Notes: a model not told the origin generated them from the sequence alone. Positions 13,479 through 27,155 are shown, counted from the stretch's first letter. The stretch is DNA of 64,000 bases from Hydractinia symbiolongicarpus (GCF_029227915.1 NC_079876.1:19776001-19840000), one strand, 5' to 3'. Numbers and translations: made by a program.

Positions 13479-15591
13479 CCACTAAAATATTGACCGTTGA
13501 TTGCATTTCTCTCTCAATTACTGCACATTGGTCGTCTCTTCCTTGATCGGAAAAATAGGAAGCAAACTTTTCTTTGTAAAACTCAATTTCCTTTACTGCA
13601 AATCTAAAGGTTGGACTTTTTACATCATGCACAGTTAAAATGCTGACGCTAAGCAAACGCTGCCACAAAAAATTGGATGTTCCTTCTGTTAAAAATGGCA
13701 AATATAGGGCCATTGCTTCCTGCTTTATTTTTGGAAGAGCGTTTATTAATTAAGACAGAAGTCGAGGAAAGTCTAGAAAGCAGGGATAAAAGTTCGATAT
13801 GAGAAAAACCTCATTATCTTCAATATCTTTCAAATGCCTGCAACATTCCTCTCTAATAAGGTTAATTGTCGTTCTCTCGTTAAAGGTTCGAGGATGACTC
13901 AATTGCTGGTTTTGTACATCTTGATCAATTTTACTTCTCACGAAAAAAATTTCTTTCCACGACTTTTTATTTTTTGAGCAAGCCAGTAATCGTTTTGCGT
14001 AAATCTTGTAGCAGAAATAATTACGAAGAAATCGTACCTATCGAATAAAAAATGCAATCAAAGTAGATACAACAAGAACTAATTTGATCTCACATAGGTA
14101 GTTACTTAATCTCACCGCACGGTTAAGTTTTTCATACAAACTTACAAACTGCAAGGTTAACTATCACAATGCTTGAAAAAATGTATGATTATTGACAGTT
14201 GGAATAGAGAGATTGTTACAGTTACATAATCTTAGCTTAGCTATAGCTAAGACCCTGAAAAAATACTTGTGAAAATGTGATGAGAGAAACCAAACGTTGC
14301 ATTATTCTTGATATTTGAATCTCTTCACTGTACTGTCACCTTTCTCTTTCTCCCAAAGCCAATGTTACTTATCTCTAGGTAAGATTTCTGGTGTACTTCT
14401 GTTAGTAACAGCCATGTTATATATTCAACATTAATTTTTTGGAAATGGAGAGCTCAAAATGAAATTCCCAATGTACTTTTTCAGGGTTTTAGCTTAGCTG
14501 GCTACTTGTTGTTGTGCCTGATAGTTATGCTGGCTGACTACCAATCATTTTTTTTTTTTTTTTTTAAACTGGTTAAAGTATTACACGAAGTTGTAGCTTT
14601 ACATTTAATATAAAACAGAAAAAAAATGTACCACATTATATTAGCTAGATTTAATTTTCTTTGTCACACTACCACTTGTTAACTTCGATTTTGTGAAACT
14701 GACCGTTTACAACTTCATGCTAAAAATTTGCTCATAATTTCTTGTTTTCATCGTTTTCATTTTATTCTTAATTTTATTCATGATTATTTCGCGGAACAAT
14801 AATGGTTATAGAAATAGGTGTATTCTTAGGATGACTACTGCAATTTGGAATCAAATCTAACCAAAAGAAAAAACAGAATTAGAAATACAAAACGTATTTG
14901 TTGCGTGATTAAGAACAGTCCTTTTACTTTAGTTGTGGCCGCAGAAAGAACGAAGAAAAATTCCCCGCTCTTTTAACCTTTAACCTTCAATATTAAAAAG
15001 TGTTTTTTTTTTTTGGTCCGCAAAAGTTTTATTTTCACAACGGAAGTCGAGTAACCAACATCGTTTATATGCTAGATCTTCTCTTATGTAGTATCACTTT
15101 CGGGTAGGAAATAGTTTTCACCACTTTTAGATGTGCTTTCTTGATCAAGTCCACTATTTTAAATGTCTAACAAGGAGCGTATACATTGTCTGTATCAACT
15201 ATATTTACCTGTCAAAATCAATTTTGTCGAAATAAACATCTTTAGAAAATTGCGGTGAACCTACACCTGGTACATCCCAATACTGCAGTAACGCATTTCG
15301 CGGGTCTGGGTACGGAGTAAATTCTCTTGTACCGTCAGTCACAGCAACATGGCATGCCCCTTCATCGACAGCACTTAGATCTCTTATGGCATTGATGAAA
15401 CTCGACTTTCCTGCTCCAGTTTCACCTAGTACTGCACAATGTATTAGTTCTTTAGTCCACTGATCAAGCTGTTCTTGTAAAGCATTTCGAAGATTATTAC
15501 CAAGATTGCAATACATCTTAGATATGTGTTGAAGAAATTCAGTGTTTCTTCGTATGCGCTGCCAGATTGGTCCAGAATCCGTTTGGTCCAT
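13461..15591 (-). pseudogene. IRG-like GTPase, copy 2 (3' truncated, broken)
   Basis: Exon 1 (15591-15209) starts with an ATG and encodes 128 residues. It holds the P-loop GETGAGKSS (residues 56-64), a switch I-like HVAVTDGT segment and WDVPGVG (DVPG at 106-109). Lys-Ser in the P-loop and the FTPYPDPRN stretch before WDVPG are typical of immunity-related (p47/IRG) GTPases. Intron 15208-14038 has GT/AG ends and joins in phase to exon 2 (from 14037), which begins with a DFFVIISATRFTQND-type segment. A frame change at the T7 run (plus strand 13950-13956) precedes VRSKIDQD (G4-like). An in-frame TAA at 13750-13752 follows the FLISNF segment. The C-terminus is cut off by the duplication junction. 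The family acts in cell-autonomous defence at intracellular vacuoles in vertebrates; function in this animal is unknown. The frameshift and stop are shared with copy 1. Confidence 0.78.
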
Positions 15592-17439
15592 TTCTTAATA
15601 CAACTAAAAAAATTCAAATTCATTGGAATATGAAAAATAGCTGCTCATTGTCATAATTCTTGTGGATGACAGAACAAAAATGGGCGCTTAAATCCAGGGA
15701 CCTTAGAGGGTTGGACCCTGGAGCCAGAACGAAGGGAAAGGTTGTTTAAGGTGGCAGTAACCCTTTTTAGCTGTCCAAATAGCTGAATTTTTTTTACTAT
15801 TTCTTAAAAATATAGGCCTTAATACATAATGACATGATTTTACTTTAACATCAAATTTACTGAGCCAGCAGAAATTTCTATTTAAAAATGTATCATAAAC
15901 AAGAAAAACTCGGCTTTTACGAGCTACAGCTGTTTACAATCTCGCTGGTTTTCATCAGCTTCTGTTTTTAAATGAAACTTGGGTTAACCCTGTTAAAACG
16001 GTGTCGGAGTTTTTTGTTCCTTCATATTTTTTAAACAATAGCCTTTTGTTTTGTTCAAAAGATTCTTTGCAAACATCCTCTGCTGCATCGAACGATGTTA
16101 AAAGAAAAATATTCCGAATAAAAAGATTTCTGCACACCGTATCATGACTGCATGGTTCACAAAGCCTGTCTGAAAATTTTAACCCTATCTGGTATGGGCT
16201 TTTTTGGCCTTTGTAAGTATGGGGGGGGCATAAAGTGCCCGCGGGCTATAACTTTTGTCCACTTTGGTTTTAAGTGACGAAACTTGGCACAAAGAAGCAT
16301 CAATATGTTGTGACTTAATTAGTGACAAAATATTAAGGTTGACATGTCATCACAGGAAGTGATGACGTCATAATAAGACAATGGTTGAAGAAAATATGTC
16401 TTTCTTGGAAATTCTCTTTTTTTATCTTTTTTAAAATTATTTACTGTACTATTCAATAAAAAAGTACTATGAGAATGTAAGATTTTATAAGAAACATGAA
16501 CAGGTTGGGTAAAGACAAAGGATTTCTCTAAGGAGAAAATGGAAATCGATCAGAATTCAAATCTTCAAGTATTTTCTTTAAAAAATCTATATTTCAGAAC
16601 CTTAGTGTAAGTAGCTGTCATGGAATAAAACTTGGTAATATCTATTGGCACTTATGTCAGTAGCTACTTAATAAAGAGAATTTGGATTGACATGGGAGAA
16701 AATAACTTATGACGTCATCATATGACAATAATAATAGAGAAATAGGAAATTACAAATATTCCGTTCTGTAAATTACCATTATTCTGGTCTGAAAATTACA
16801 CAGTATGCCTGTCAACATTGTATGATGACTTTGTGTCACTGTCACGTACATAATCCCATATTCATACAACTGGTTAGTTTAGAAAGCATTAATTTTTAGC
16901 ACTGCAGTAAAAAAGTTGATATGACCACCTGTCAAACAGGACAAAGTGGCATTGACAGGACAATTTTTGGAAATATTTTTATTTTTATTTTTCGAAAGTC
17001 CAATAAAAGTCAGGAAAAGTCACAAAATTCTAAGTAATTTCATCCAGTATTTAAAAACTACTAAAAAATGGAATTTTAACTAGCCCTAGAAATCGAAAGT
17101 CGTAACTGTTTTGTTAGCTTTAGCTAAACATGATGACTGGGTTAGTATAGAATTTCAAAACGTGACAGTTGATCTGGGTAATATCGTCGCTTTTTTCCCA
17201 GGACGGTTTATGAGTTTTAAAATTTGCCACAAGGCATATATCGTACTTTAATGAATTACATGAAATTACCAAGCTTTAAAATAATGTAAATTTTTAATAG
17301 AATATCAACATTCGGTCCTTCAAATTTTTGTAAAAGCAGTCTGTCCAAATTTTTTAAAAATTTCTGGGATTTAGGACAGTCAAAACACTTTTTGAATGAC
17401 GTCACGTCTGCTGTCATGGTGCCACGGTGGTAGCCAGAG
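15592..17439. other. DNA between IRG copy 2 and the Polinton
   Basis: This stretch of 1.85 kb should include the IRG promoter. From 15329 to about 16849 the sequence has no counterpart in unit 1, where it appears to be deleted. It holds a GTGCCC-CGCGGGC block near 16215-16250 and TGACGTCA sites near 16371 and 16711. A 60-codon minus frame (15955-16137) has no recognisable domain and I do not call it a gene. From 16850 to 17439 the DNA is duplicated at 10677-11266. Confidence 0.6.
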
Positions 17440-17594
17440 TAGATGATAGGAGTTTCTCAAACCATACTTTTAGGGTTCTGGCGTAAATATATTTTTGTTG
17501 CCATAGCAACCGTATGACATCATATGGTAATACATCTGCGCATGCGCAAAACCTTTACCAGAGTGTGAGAGAATGTGACGTCATTATGCGCAAA
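17440..17594 (+). repeat. Polinton left terminal inverted repeat
   Basis: It begins TAGATGATAG and matches the reverse complement of 34084-34304 through about 155 bp, with one indel of about 60 bp (extra sequence on the right). It contains the palindrome TGCGCATGCGCA at 17537-17548 and TGACGTCA near 17577, both also present in the right repeat. Confidence 0.82.
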
Positions 17595-17809
17595 AAGAAT
17601 CAGGGAAATCCCCTAATTCCAACCGTGATCGCTTGTTCCAGGATCCTAATCCAGAATTTTAACAAAAACGATAAACATGAGTAGTTGGTTCAGAAATATC
17701 CTTGCACAATTGATGACACATCCCCTTCGACTGGAGTATATTTCGGATTAATTTAAGACCCAGGAAATATTATGGTTTAGAGGAACCATAAAATAAACGA
17801 TGAAAGAAC

Positions 17810-17956
17810 AGTGCGGTGATTGTGCTTGATGAATATTATAGATGCAAATGTGGGAGAAAACTTATGGTGCAAGATAAAATATTATGTCGGCACTGTTATC
17901 ATGAATATACGTTGTATAATAACGGTGGTTTTTGTAAATGTTTAACTAAAAAATAA
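17810..17956 (+). pseudogene. Small zinc-ribbon-like Polinton protein, frameshifted (copy 2)
   Basis: This is the same broken zinc-ribbon-like frame as at 11637-11780, with the CKCGRK and CRHC pairs. It has one extra ATA triplet (17930-17935 region), adding one residue between the Cys pairs and the end. The frame change after the first ten codons is shared, so it predates the duplication. It is the first gene-like unit after the left terminal repeat. Function unknown. Confidence 0.45.
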
Positions 17957-17994
17957 AGAAAATGTATTGATCAAATAAATATAAAATATAATAA

Positions 17995-18927
<933 letters not shown>

Positions 18928-18976
18928 TTTATTTGCATTACCTTTATATAGTTGATCAAGAACTACATGAAAATAA

Positions 18977-19312
18977 ATGAACGTAATTCGAAAAGAAGCT
19001 AAAAAACTGGATGTTCCTCGTTATTCTACACTGAATAAGCCTGATCTACTTGAGGCAATCCGCAAAGCTAAGTTTAAAGATGTTTCAACTCAAACAGACA
19101 GTCCTTATTATAAACCTTGTGTTGAAATTGTATATGAAAAAAATCTTGAAAAATATTTGCAATATCTCGCTAAAAGATCGCGACGTATAGTACATTATGG
19201 GAATATACTGATCGATGAAAACTTATACCAGACTATATCGAATAGGCAGGCAGATTCGTCCTTACCTTCCTGTCTACCTTTGCAAGTAACTGGGCACGCT
19301 CTTGCCCATTGA
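18977..19312 (+). CDS. SAP/Rho-N-like small protein (Polinton, copy 2)
   Basis: Identical to the 111-residue product of 12843-13178. The N-terminal 32 residues fit a SAP/Rho-N helix-extended-loop-helix pattern; the remainder is basic and Tyr-rich with a CVEIVYEKNLEKYLQYLAKR helix. It lies 50 bp after the acidic-tailed gene and faces the coiled-coil gene at 19388-19618. It is one of the few unbroken frames in the element. Confidence 0.55.
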   Translation: MNVIRKEAKKLDVPRYSTLNKPDLLEAIRKAKFKDVSTQTDSPYYKPCVEIVYEKNLEKYLQYLAKRSRRIVHYGNILIDENLYQTISNRQADSSLPSCLPLQVTGHALAH

Positions 19313-19387
19313 AATTATTGACGATACGACTAACTCGTTGGCGCATTTGCTATTTTAGGACTATATATCGCTGTTTTTCTTGCATGA

Positions 19388-19618
19388 TTAGACTGAATTC
19401 ATAATTCCAACCCCTGTAGTGATGACATTGACACTCAATAATCGATGGTCACAGTAGCAAACCCAAGTGCCATGCATCTTGAACTTTTTCGCGAGTCCAT
19501 CTCGCTCTTTTATTTCTTTTTGAAAGTAGTGTTCGATTTTTTCAATCCTTTTTAACCTCTGGTGCTGACTTTCATTGTACTCCGGTGCGACTGGTGCTAA
19601 TGTAGGATATAATTTCAT
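19388..19618 (-). CDS. Short coiled-coil Polinton protein, probably truncated
   Basis: This frame of 76 codons starts at ATG 19618. A short Pro-containing head is followed by a charged helix with heptad-like spacing (QRLKRIEKIEHYFQKEIKER, then DGLAKKF), and then VNVITTGVGIMN at the C-terminus, which looks like the start of a hydrophobic segment. From the helix and the abrupt stop just as the hydrophobic segment begins, I infer that the original protein was longer and membrane-associated. Downstream DNA (19313-19387) carries no continuing frame. Convergent with the SAP-like gene. Function unknown. Confidence 0.45.
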   Translation of the reverse strand: MKLYPTLAPVAPEYNESQHQRLKRIEKIEHYFQKEIKERDGLAKKFKMHGTWVCYCDHRLLSVNVITTGVGIMNSV

Positions 19619-19663
19619 TCTATCATCTATACCCTTTTATTTATTCTATAAGAAGTTGCATCG

Positions 19664-20288
19664 TTAGTCCTGCAAAAGCAACATTTTTTCAGGATGATAT
19701 TGATCAGTCAGCAGGAACTCGAGCCCATCCCTCGATCCTTTCAATGGAAGATAGGTCGCAGTGTCAAGCTTCCGTGTAAGTATATTTCCCCAAGAGTTTA
19801 ACTCTTTAGTGGGAAGCAAAGCAAGAATTTTTGATTTTTTCTCATTAAGCAAGCAAACATCCTCATCTAACTGAGGGCATATAAGACTTAATCTCTGATA
19901 AACATCGGTCATGTAGTATATATCATAATCCCCATCCATGTAGTACTTTCCATCAGGGGGATCAAATAAGCCAATAAGCTCTTGTAGTGTTCTGTTAATA
20001 ACAACTTTATACCCATCATTTACACAAAGTCGGCAGTATCCATTATTCAATACAAGTATCTCTACCTTTCCATTAGCCTGTTTGTTGATTATATTTGCAA
20101 TGTCCTCGATTTTGTACAAACCTTTCACGATCAAGATCCGAGCAACGATATCATTGGACACTGCTTTCCTTATAGTGAAGCCAGACGCCTCGAATACTGA
20201 TGGATTTTAAAGCGATCCTCGTGTCTTGACCTAGATAATCATCAAAATTTGTAGGGTTTCTGATATCAGTGATGTACAATTGTTTCAT
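19664..20288 (-). pseudogene. Unassigned Polinton structural-type protein, one frameshift
   Basis: The 5' part starts at an ATG at 20288 and encodes about 44 residues (beginning MKQLYITDIRN) before a stop. The main part, in another frame, runs 20161-19664 (165 residues). The frame change lies near 20160-20170. The protein alternates short hydrophobic strands with Gly/Asp turns, as in a beta-rich fold. It has few charged helices and no enzyme motif. In Polintons a penton-type minor capsid protein of about this size is expected and no better candidate exists in this element, so that role is a weak inference. It diverges from the membrane-protein gene at 20311, leaving only 22 bp between the start codons. 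Confidence 0.45.
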
Positions 20289-20310
20289 CTTTTCTTTATA
20301 CGAAAAAACG

Positions 20311-21471
20311 ATGAATATTCACTGGTACAACCCCAAAGCAAAGTGCAAATCAAACAGGAGGGAATGGCGTCTGGGCATCACGAATTTGGAACATCAGGAT
20401 CTATATGTTTCGACAGAATCGCATAATCCTGTAGTATTCCCCGAGTTTAGTAAATATCCCATAAAAATTCCAACAACCTATCTTAATAATCCCGTTCGAG
20501 TTGGGTGGGATGGGCAAGCATTGGATTACTGAAACATTCAGGTTAATTTTGCAGCTCATTGTGCAACCACAGCATTAGGCATATCCGCTAAACATAAAAC
20601 AGGATCTGTGCCCCTTGTCAACTCGATCTTTAAATTCCATGTCTACTATCAAATGCGTCGTATACTAGGGAGAATGAAAGTGCCCATGCCTTTTAACGAT
20701 GGGTTTAATCAGTACAAGAATCCTTATTCAACATCTGGATTCGCACAAATATGTCGTGAATACGGTGCAGATCCACATGGTCTGTATAAATTTAAATCAG
20801 TAGGTTCTTCATTAACCAACGGTTCATGGTGGCCACAGGTTGATGGATATTATGCCAAAGTTATTATGCCAACAAGCCAAGGCCTTACAGCGGGAGGTCT
20901 GACAAAATTGAGTGAAAGTATTCAGGCATATGTGGTCTTGTTGCTTGGGTCACAGTCGGAAGCAAAAGCATCCTTGCTCGGGGCTGGTGCAGAAAAATAT
21001 GCAGCGAGGCAAATCCTGGTACAAAAATATGAAAGTATGGTGCTACAAGTAGAGAATATAGGACAAGATTTAAAACATTTTCAAGAAGTGCTCCAATATT
21101 CTCGAACCCCAGTTAATTTTGCTGTCATGCCCAGCGTGTATATGTTACCCTCAGATATGAATCTACGTATCGGTAAAATTGAGGGTTGTAATAACAACGT
21201 TCTGATTGCGCCCGCAAATGTAAACGTTGGGGTTCAAATTGATCTGAATAAGATCAGGAAGCCTGTTGTAAAGGCAAAGCCAAGGCGCACTCCGATAGAA
21301 GAACCAGCTAAGCATCTAGCGGCTAAGCAGGAGAACAAGGTAGAGATGCAAACTTTGATAGCAACACCAACTAAGCACGAAAAGATAGAGGCAGAGAAAC
21401 ACGATGACGCCAAGGATGCGTTGATTACAACCGGAGTAGGTGTTATTTTGCTTTACATCTGGCTTAGGTAA
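20311..21471 (+). pseudogene. Polinton protein with C-terminal membrane anchor, one in-frame TGA
   Basis: One frame of 387 codons begins at ATG 20311 and is broken only by TGA at 20530-20532. It resumes in the same frame to TAA-free sequence ending at the TAA 21469-21471. Residues 1-240 or so are a globular region rich in Tyr, Gly and Asn (for example SWWPQVDGYYAKVIMPTSQG). They are followed by a helical segment (EKYAARQILVQKYESMVLQV). Then come a Pro/Lys-rich linker with VVKAKPRRTPIEEPAKHL and a C-terminal hydrophobic stretch, TTGVGVILLYIWL, which could anchor it in a membrane. I do not recognise the family. If the TGA is a sequencing error or is read through, the gene would be intact. Confidence 0.5.
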
Positions 21472-21518
21472 GTAAGAATGTAGTCTAGTGTGTTTGATCA
21501 ACAAATTAGACTAATATT
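21472..21518. terminator. Short convergent intergenic region with hairpin
   Basis: The plus gene ending at 21471 and the minus gene ending at 21519 converge here. TAGTCTA at about 21481 pairs with TAGACTA at about 21507 around a 19-20-nt loop. A similar TCTAGTGTG-TTT-ATCA-AACACATTAGA hairpin occurs near 31475. A shared 3'-end signal on both strands is plausible but unproven. Confidence 0.35.
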
Positions 21519-23410
<1,892 letters not shown>

Positions 23411-23412
<2 letters not shown>

Positions 23413-24553
23413 TTTTTTAACAAAAATTCATCTGATAATAAACTAGCTATAAGTAACATATTTGGAAAAACACTCGATCCGTACGCTGAAACCAAAACAA
23501 TGTTTGCCATGAAAGGCAAACGACAAACTGTAAGGGTGAGTCACATTCCATCGACAATCAATCAAAACGAGGACCTCTATGTGGATATTCCCAACTGGGG
23601 CAAAACGATGTGATATTTCCCGAAAGTCTTCGACTATTATTTGAAACGTACTATCGTGAACAATATCGGCAAAAGTCTGGTACAGAACCTGAAAATTGTA
23701 CTCAATGGTCATGAAATTCAAAGCATTAACGACTATAGTGTTCGCTGTCTACAGAGATCTGTGGCTATTAAAATTTAACGTGAAAACACCCCTCGGAAAG
23801 AATGTTTGAACTAGTCAGAGACCTGCCCTTCTATTAACCTGGCCTACACGACAGATTGCAATTCGTTCTTCATTTTGCACCGTATGGGGATGTAATTAAG
23901 GATGGGGGTACAGCAGCTTCAGGGTATACTGCAGTCAAAGCGGCAGATGCTACCTACAAAATCACTAATATTGCACTAGAATTTGATAAAGTAAATCATG
24001 AGGGCTTTGCAGGTGCTATGGCATCACGGTATAGTCAATTCGTTCTTCCTTTCGAAAGAGTATTGCACAGCAAGGTGATCACCATGAAAAAAGAGGATAC
24101 GTATATTAATTTACAGGTTGATCAACCCGCCAAAAGTTTAAAAGGAGTTCTATTAGTATTTGTATCGACTCCGGTGCTAACGAAATATGTTACAACCCCA
24201 AGATTGAAAAAATCGCGATCACTGTCGAGGGTGAACCCAATGAGTTGTATTCACACGTGTTGCTTCTAAAAGACCATTTTAAACAAATTGTGAATCTTTT
24301 CGGCAGTCATGATTCTGATATTACTATAAGTCAGTTCATGACTGAGAGATATGCACTGTTCGTTGATCTTCAATCATTTCCCGATCATACTCTGCACGGT
24401 TCCGGGAGACCTCTTCAACTCTTGAGTGATGGTATTACTCTGCATATAGTTAACAAAGCGGATGGAACTGGAAATATTCGCTGTTATATCTATTTGCTCA
24501 GTGACGCCCAGTTGAACTTCTTAAATGATCGGTTTTATAGTGTCGAGTATTGA
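23411..24553 (+). pseudogene. Polinton major capsid-like protein, broken
   Basis: Coding signal runs across three frames. One from about 23411 to 23778 includes an IPSTINQNEDLYVDIPNWG segment and a TGA at 23611-23613. A second, 23856-24170, contains TYKITNIALEFDKV and SRYSQFVLPFERVL. A third, about 24180-24553, contains ERYALFVDLQSFPDHTLHGSG and IYLLSDAQLNFL. The segments are beta-strand-rich and lie directly before the packaging ATPase, the standard place of the double jelly-roll major capsid gene in Polintons. I judge the C-terminal segment to match the capsid family of invertebrate Polintons; this is from recognition, not a search. The total coding length, about 380 residues, is short, so a central deletion near 23780-23850 is likely. 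Confidence 0.6.
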
Positions 24554-24558
24554 AATAA

Positions 24559-25134
24559 GTGACTCTAGATATAGTTAAAGAGCCTCATACAGCGATATTT
24601 TCAGGCCCGACAAGTTGTGGGAAGACTAGAGTCCTTGATCTTCTCGAAAATGAGTACAGAAAGCATATTCACAACACTATTATCCTGTGTCCAACTATAC
24701 AATGGAACAGCACTTACCTAGAGAGATCATCGCTTTGGAAAGATGACTTTGTGTTCTTGATTATCCTGAGGATCGACTTTTGAATGGATTAAGAATTTAT
24801 CGTCACTCCTAGCTGGTGAAGATTGTCTCTTCATTATCGATGATTGTATAGCTGATGAAAATCTCGATAAAAATCTTTGCTTGACTTAGCGATATTAGGT
24901 AGACATCGAAAGCATAGTCTGTGGTTGTTAACCCAGTCTTAAACTGCTTTACGGAAAAACTTGAGAAGGCAAAAGAAACAGCTGTTCCTCTGGTACCCCC
25001 ATGAACGGTCAGATATGAAATTGATCGACGATGAAACGAATGTGATCAGTGACTGGGAGGATATCAAGGATCAACTGAAAAAATAAAAAAAACATGCTTA
25101 TATGTGAGGTTAGAACATCCTAGAAGCTATAAAA
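24559..25134 (+). pseudogene. FtsK/HerA-like (A32-type) packaging ATPase, broken
   Basis: The first frame (24559-24783) opens at GTG with no ATG and carries a Walker A motif, IFSGPTSCGKT, about 17 residues in. After a frame change near 24780 the sequence continues with a Walker B-like LFIIDDCIADENLDK (about 24827-24870). A further stretch shows LAILGRHRKHSLWLLTQS, the sensor-like region, after a second frame change. A C-terminal acidic portion ends near 25080-25134. In Polintons and related viruses this ATPase pumps DNA into the capsid. Position immediately after the capsid gene supports the call. The missing ATG and several frame changes mean no functional product. Confidence 0.72.
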
Positions 25135-25282
25135 TTCTCGAGTGAATGGGTTGTTTAAACGTCGAAGTAAGTTTTGTATAGACTCGCCCATACAAAAAAA
25201 TCCAATTGTATCTGAAGATATAACAAAAAGATGTCTTCCTAAAAGCTTGTTATGGTGCTCGCCCCACATGTAGAGATCATAT

Positions 25283-25905
25283 ATGACGATTTTCAGGTTC
25301 CATGGTTTAGGCGCAGCCATGTTGGTAAATATTGCGGGATTAGTGATATACGAACAACACGCAGAAATATTGAAGGACGAGCCAGATATAAACTTTTCCG
25401 ATCAGGTTCTTCCCAGTCTGGTACGTCCTAGCACGTGGAAAAAAATGGGCACGATATATTTATTTCCGCTGAGGATGTTATGGAAATCTTGATGCTTGGA
25501 AGTTTGGATGCTAATAAAATTGCGAAGCGTTGTGGCATAGAAATTCAAAACATAAAGCTTTTATCCAAGGAGGAAGGCACCCTTAACACTTTCAGCACCG
25601 TTTTTGATGGTGAAGATATGGTGGTGCAGCATCATGTCGATGGATATAGGATCGACATGTACTTCCCAAAGTACAGATTAGCTGTAGAATGTGATGAATT
25701 TGGACATTTTAATAGAGGTATTTACTACGAGGTAAAAAGACAAAACATATCAAGCAAGCCTTTATACGATATAACCCTGATGCGCCTAAGTTCTCCATAT
25801 TTCACATCATTAACAAAATTTATCGCTATATTAGGCAGTGAAGTTTCTTACAAGATGACAGCAAAGCTGAAATTATTATTATTTTTTCTTGGTTGCCCAA
25901 AATAA
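25283..25905 (+). pseudogene. PD-(D/E)XK-like endonuclease with N-terminal MSV199-like region, frameshifted
   Basis: The frame from ATG 25283 encodes a Leu-rich N-terminal module containing FSDQVLPSLVRPSTWKKMG, which resembles the MSV199/Bro-type modules of insect and giant viruses. A frame change in the A run near 25440 leads to the frame 25435-25905. There the sequence VDGYRIDMYFPKYRLAVECDEFGH has the D...ExD/E spacing of a restriction-endonuclease-like core (DUF559/Vsr-like). After about 25735 a second A-run frame change moves the coding signal to another frame with FIRYNPDAPKFSI and an INKIYRYI end. Polinton and NCLDV genomes often carry such fused DNA-binding plus nuclease genes. Catalytic competence cannot be judged here. 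Confidence 0.58.
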
Positions 25906-25937
25906 AAAATTTCGAATTCCAAAAAATTAACAAATAA
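25905..25937 (+). promoter_or_regulatory. Repeated intergenic motif upstream of the Bro-N gene
   Basis: TTCGAATTCCAAAAAATTAA (25912-25931) followed by CAAATAAAAG precedes the Bro-N frame. An almost identical TTCGGATTCCAAAAATTAA (26812-26830) followed by CAAAGATTAAA precedes the gene at 26841. Both lie after a T-rich tract with a CTTG(G)TTG-CC motif. It could be a shared promoter or leader; alternatively, the two genes' 5' regions are duplicated. Confidence 0.45.
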
Positions 25938-25943
25938 AAGATT

Positions 25944-26761
25944 TCTTCTCAAATTACCCTGTTCAACGCCGTAACTGCTGGAGCCATCGATACTCTATTC
26001 GATGAGCGCTCGCAACTTCATTTCAAGCGTGCTGATCTCGGTAGATTCTTAGGGGTTAAAAAAATTAAAAAAGTGGTGATACCTTCAATTTTTCTAGCTA
26101 CCAGGTCCGAAATAGTAGAGGCCCACCGGATGGCCCCCTTTGGAAAAGGCAGAAACCCTCACGATGTCTTCATCTCCTTAAATGGTGCTCTGGAGATTAC
26201 GCACCGCTCGAGAAAACCTAAAGCATTAGCTTTGACAAAATGGCTTGCAAGAAAGGGGGTGGAGGAATTTCAGGAGCTAATTGAAGAAAAAGATACGTCT
26301 CTGGCACTCCTCGTGGATGATCTAGACGACAGAGATAAGCAACTTATGATGCTGGAGGACGACCTTGAGGATAAGGACCGGCAACTTGCGGTACAGAGCC
26401 AGGAAAATGCAAGGCTTTGGGAACGGTATGTGCCACGTGCGCCACATGTTTTGTCCCGGAAAGGATAATGTGATAATGATCTATCGCAAGCATACCACAC
26501 AGGACGACGACTTTCATCGGCATCATCTGCCATACTATTTTGCACGTATTCAGAGAGGTGCCATTCCTAGAAAACGACGATGGTTCCGTGACAACTTTCC
26601 GAACTCTGAAGAGATTGTCGTCATAGATAACCCCAACAGTATGCATGCCTTTAATAGATTTGAAGAAGAAGGGCATGTTGAGTGATATCAATGTCATTTC
26701 AACTTATCGATCTTACTCGGGATGATTTGTACGATTTAGGCGTTCCGGCACTGGAAGACTA
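25944..26761 (+). pseudogene. Bro-N/KilA-N type protein, frameshifted
   Basis: Coding signal starts near 25944 with no clear ATG. The N-terminal part has the FKRADLGRFLGVKKIKK helix and a NPHDVFISLNGALEI block, as in Bro-N/KilA-N family DNA-binding proteins of large DNA viruses and phages. A coiled coil follows at 26270-26420 (EEKDTSLALLVDDLDDRDKQ and two near-repeats of DD-L-D-D/K-D-R/KQL). After a frame change near 26460 the C-terminal module, with IMIYRKHTTQDDDFHRHHLP and AIPRKRRWFRDNFP, continues to 26685. A last frame change near 26690 gives an IDLTRDDLYDLGVPALED end. It probably acts in DNA binding or transcription control. It shares an upstream motif with the next gene. Confidence 0.62.
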
Positions 26762-26811
26762 AATTTTTCATTTTTTTTTTTTATTCTTGTTGTCCAAGAG
26801 TAAGAAAAGTT

Positions 26812-26840
26812 CGGATTCCAAAAATTAACAAAGATTAAAA
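26812..26840 (+). promoter_or_regulatory. Repeated intergenic motif upstream of the 26841 gene
   Basis: TTCGGATTCCAAAAATTAAC lies 10 to 29 bases before the ATG at 26841 and matches the motif before the Bro-N gene with one substitution and one A-run length change. Confidence 0.45.
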
Positions 26841-27155
26841 ATGACTCTATTTCCAATTGACACTGTGCTACGCGTCGTTGAGAAGAACTATTCTCATGAA
26901 CGTGGTATGTCTGGCAGACAGGACTATTATATGATCAAATGTCAACCAAAGAACCTAACAAACATGCTAAATATTTTAAGAGTAAAATACCCTAATATGA
27001 CTGTGAGGGAACCAGAATGTGACGATCCTAAGGCTGTTCATGCATCATGGTACCGATTCAAAGAAGATATTCTTGGTACCAATAATTTTTACAAGAACCA
27101 CTTCACACTGCCTGATACCGAGAGGTTTTTGAAAGGCTGTTCAATATCGAGATGA
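26841..27155 (+). CDS. Unassigned 104-residue Polinton protein
   Basis: This is an intact frame from ATG 26841 to TGA. It is basic and mixed alpha/beta, with a GMSGRQDYYMIKCQPKNLTN segment and a WYRFKEDIL helix. No signal peptide, membrane segment or known catalytic motif is visible. It follows the Bro-N gene in the same direction and shares its upstream motif, so the two may be expressed together. I do not recognise the family; similarity to a Bro C-terminal or KilA-type module is possible but not shown. Confidence 0.5.
   Translation: MTLFPIDTVLRVVEKNYSHERGMSGRQDYYMIKCQPKNLTNMLNILRVKYPNMTVREPECDDPKAVHASWYRFKEDILGTNNFYKNHFTLPDTERFLKGCSISR

Noticed and set aside
15955-16137. 60-codon frame upstream of IRG copy 2
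   Set aside because: No conserved motif, no splice context, and it lies in the segment absent from unit 1.
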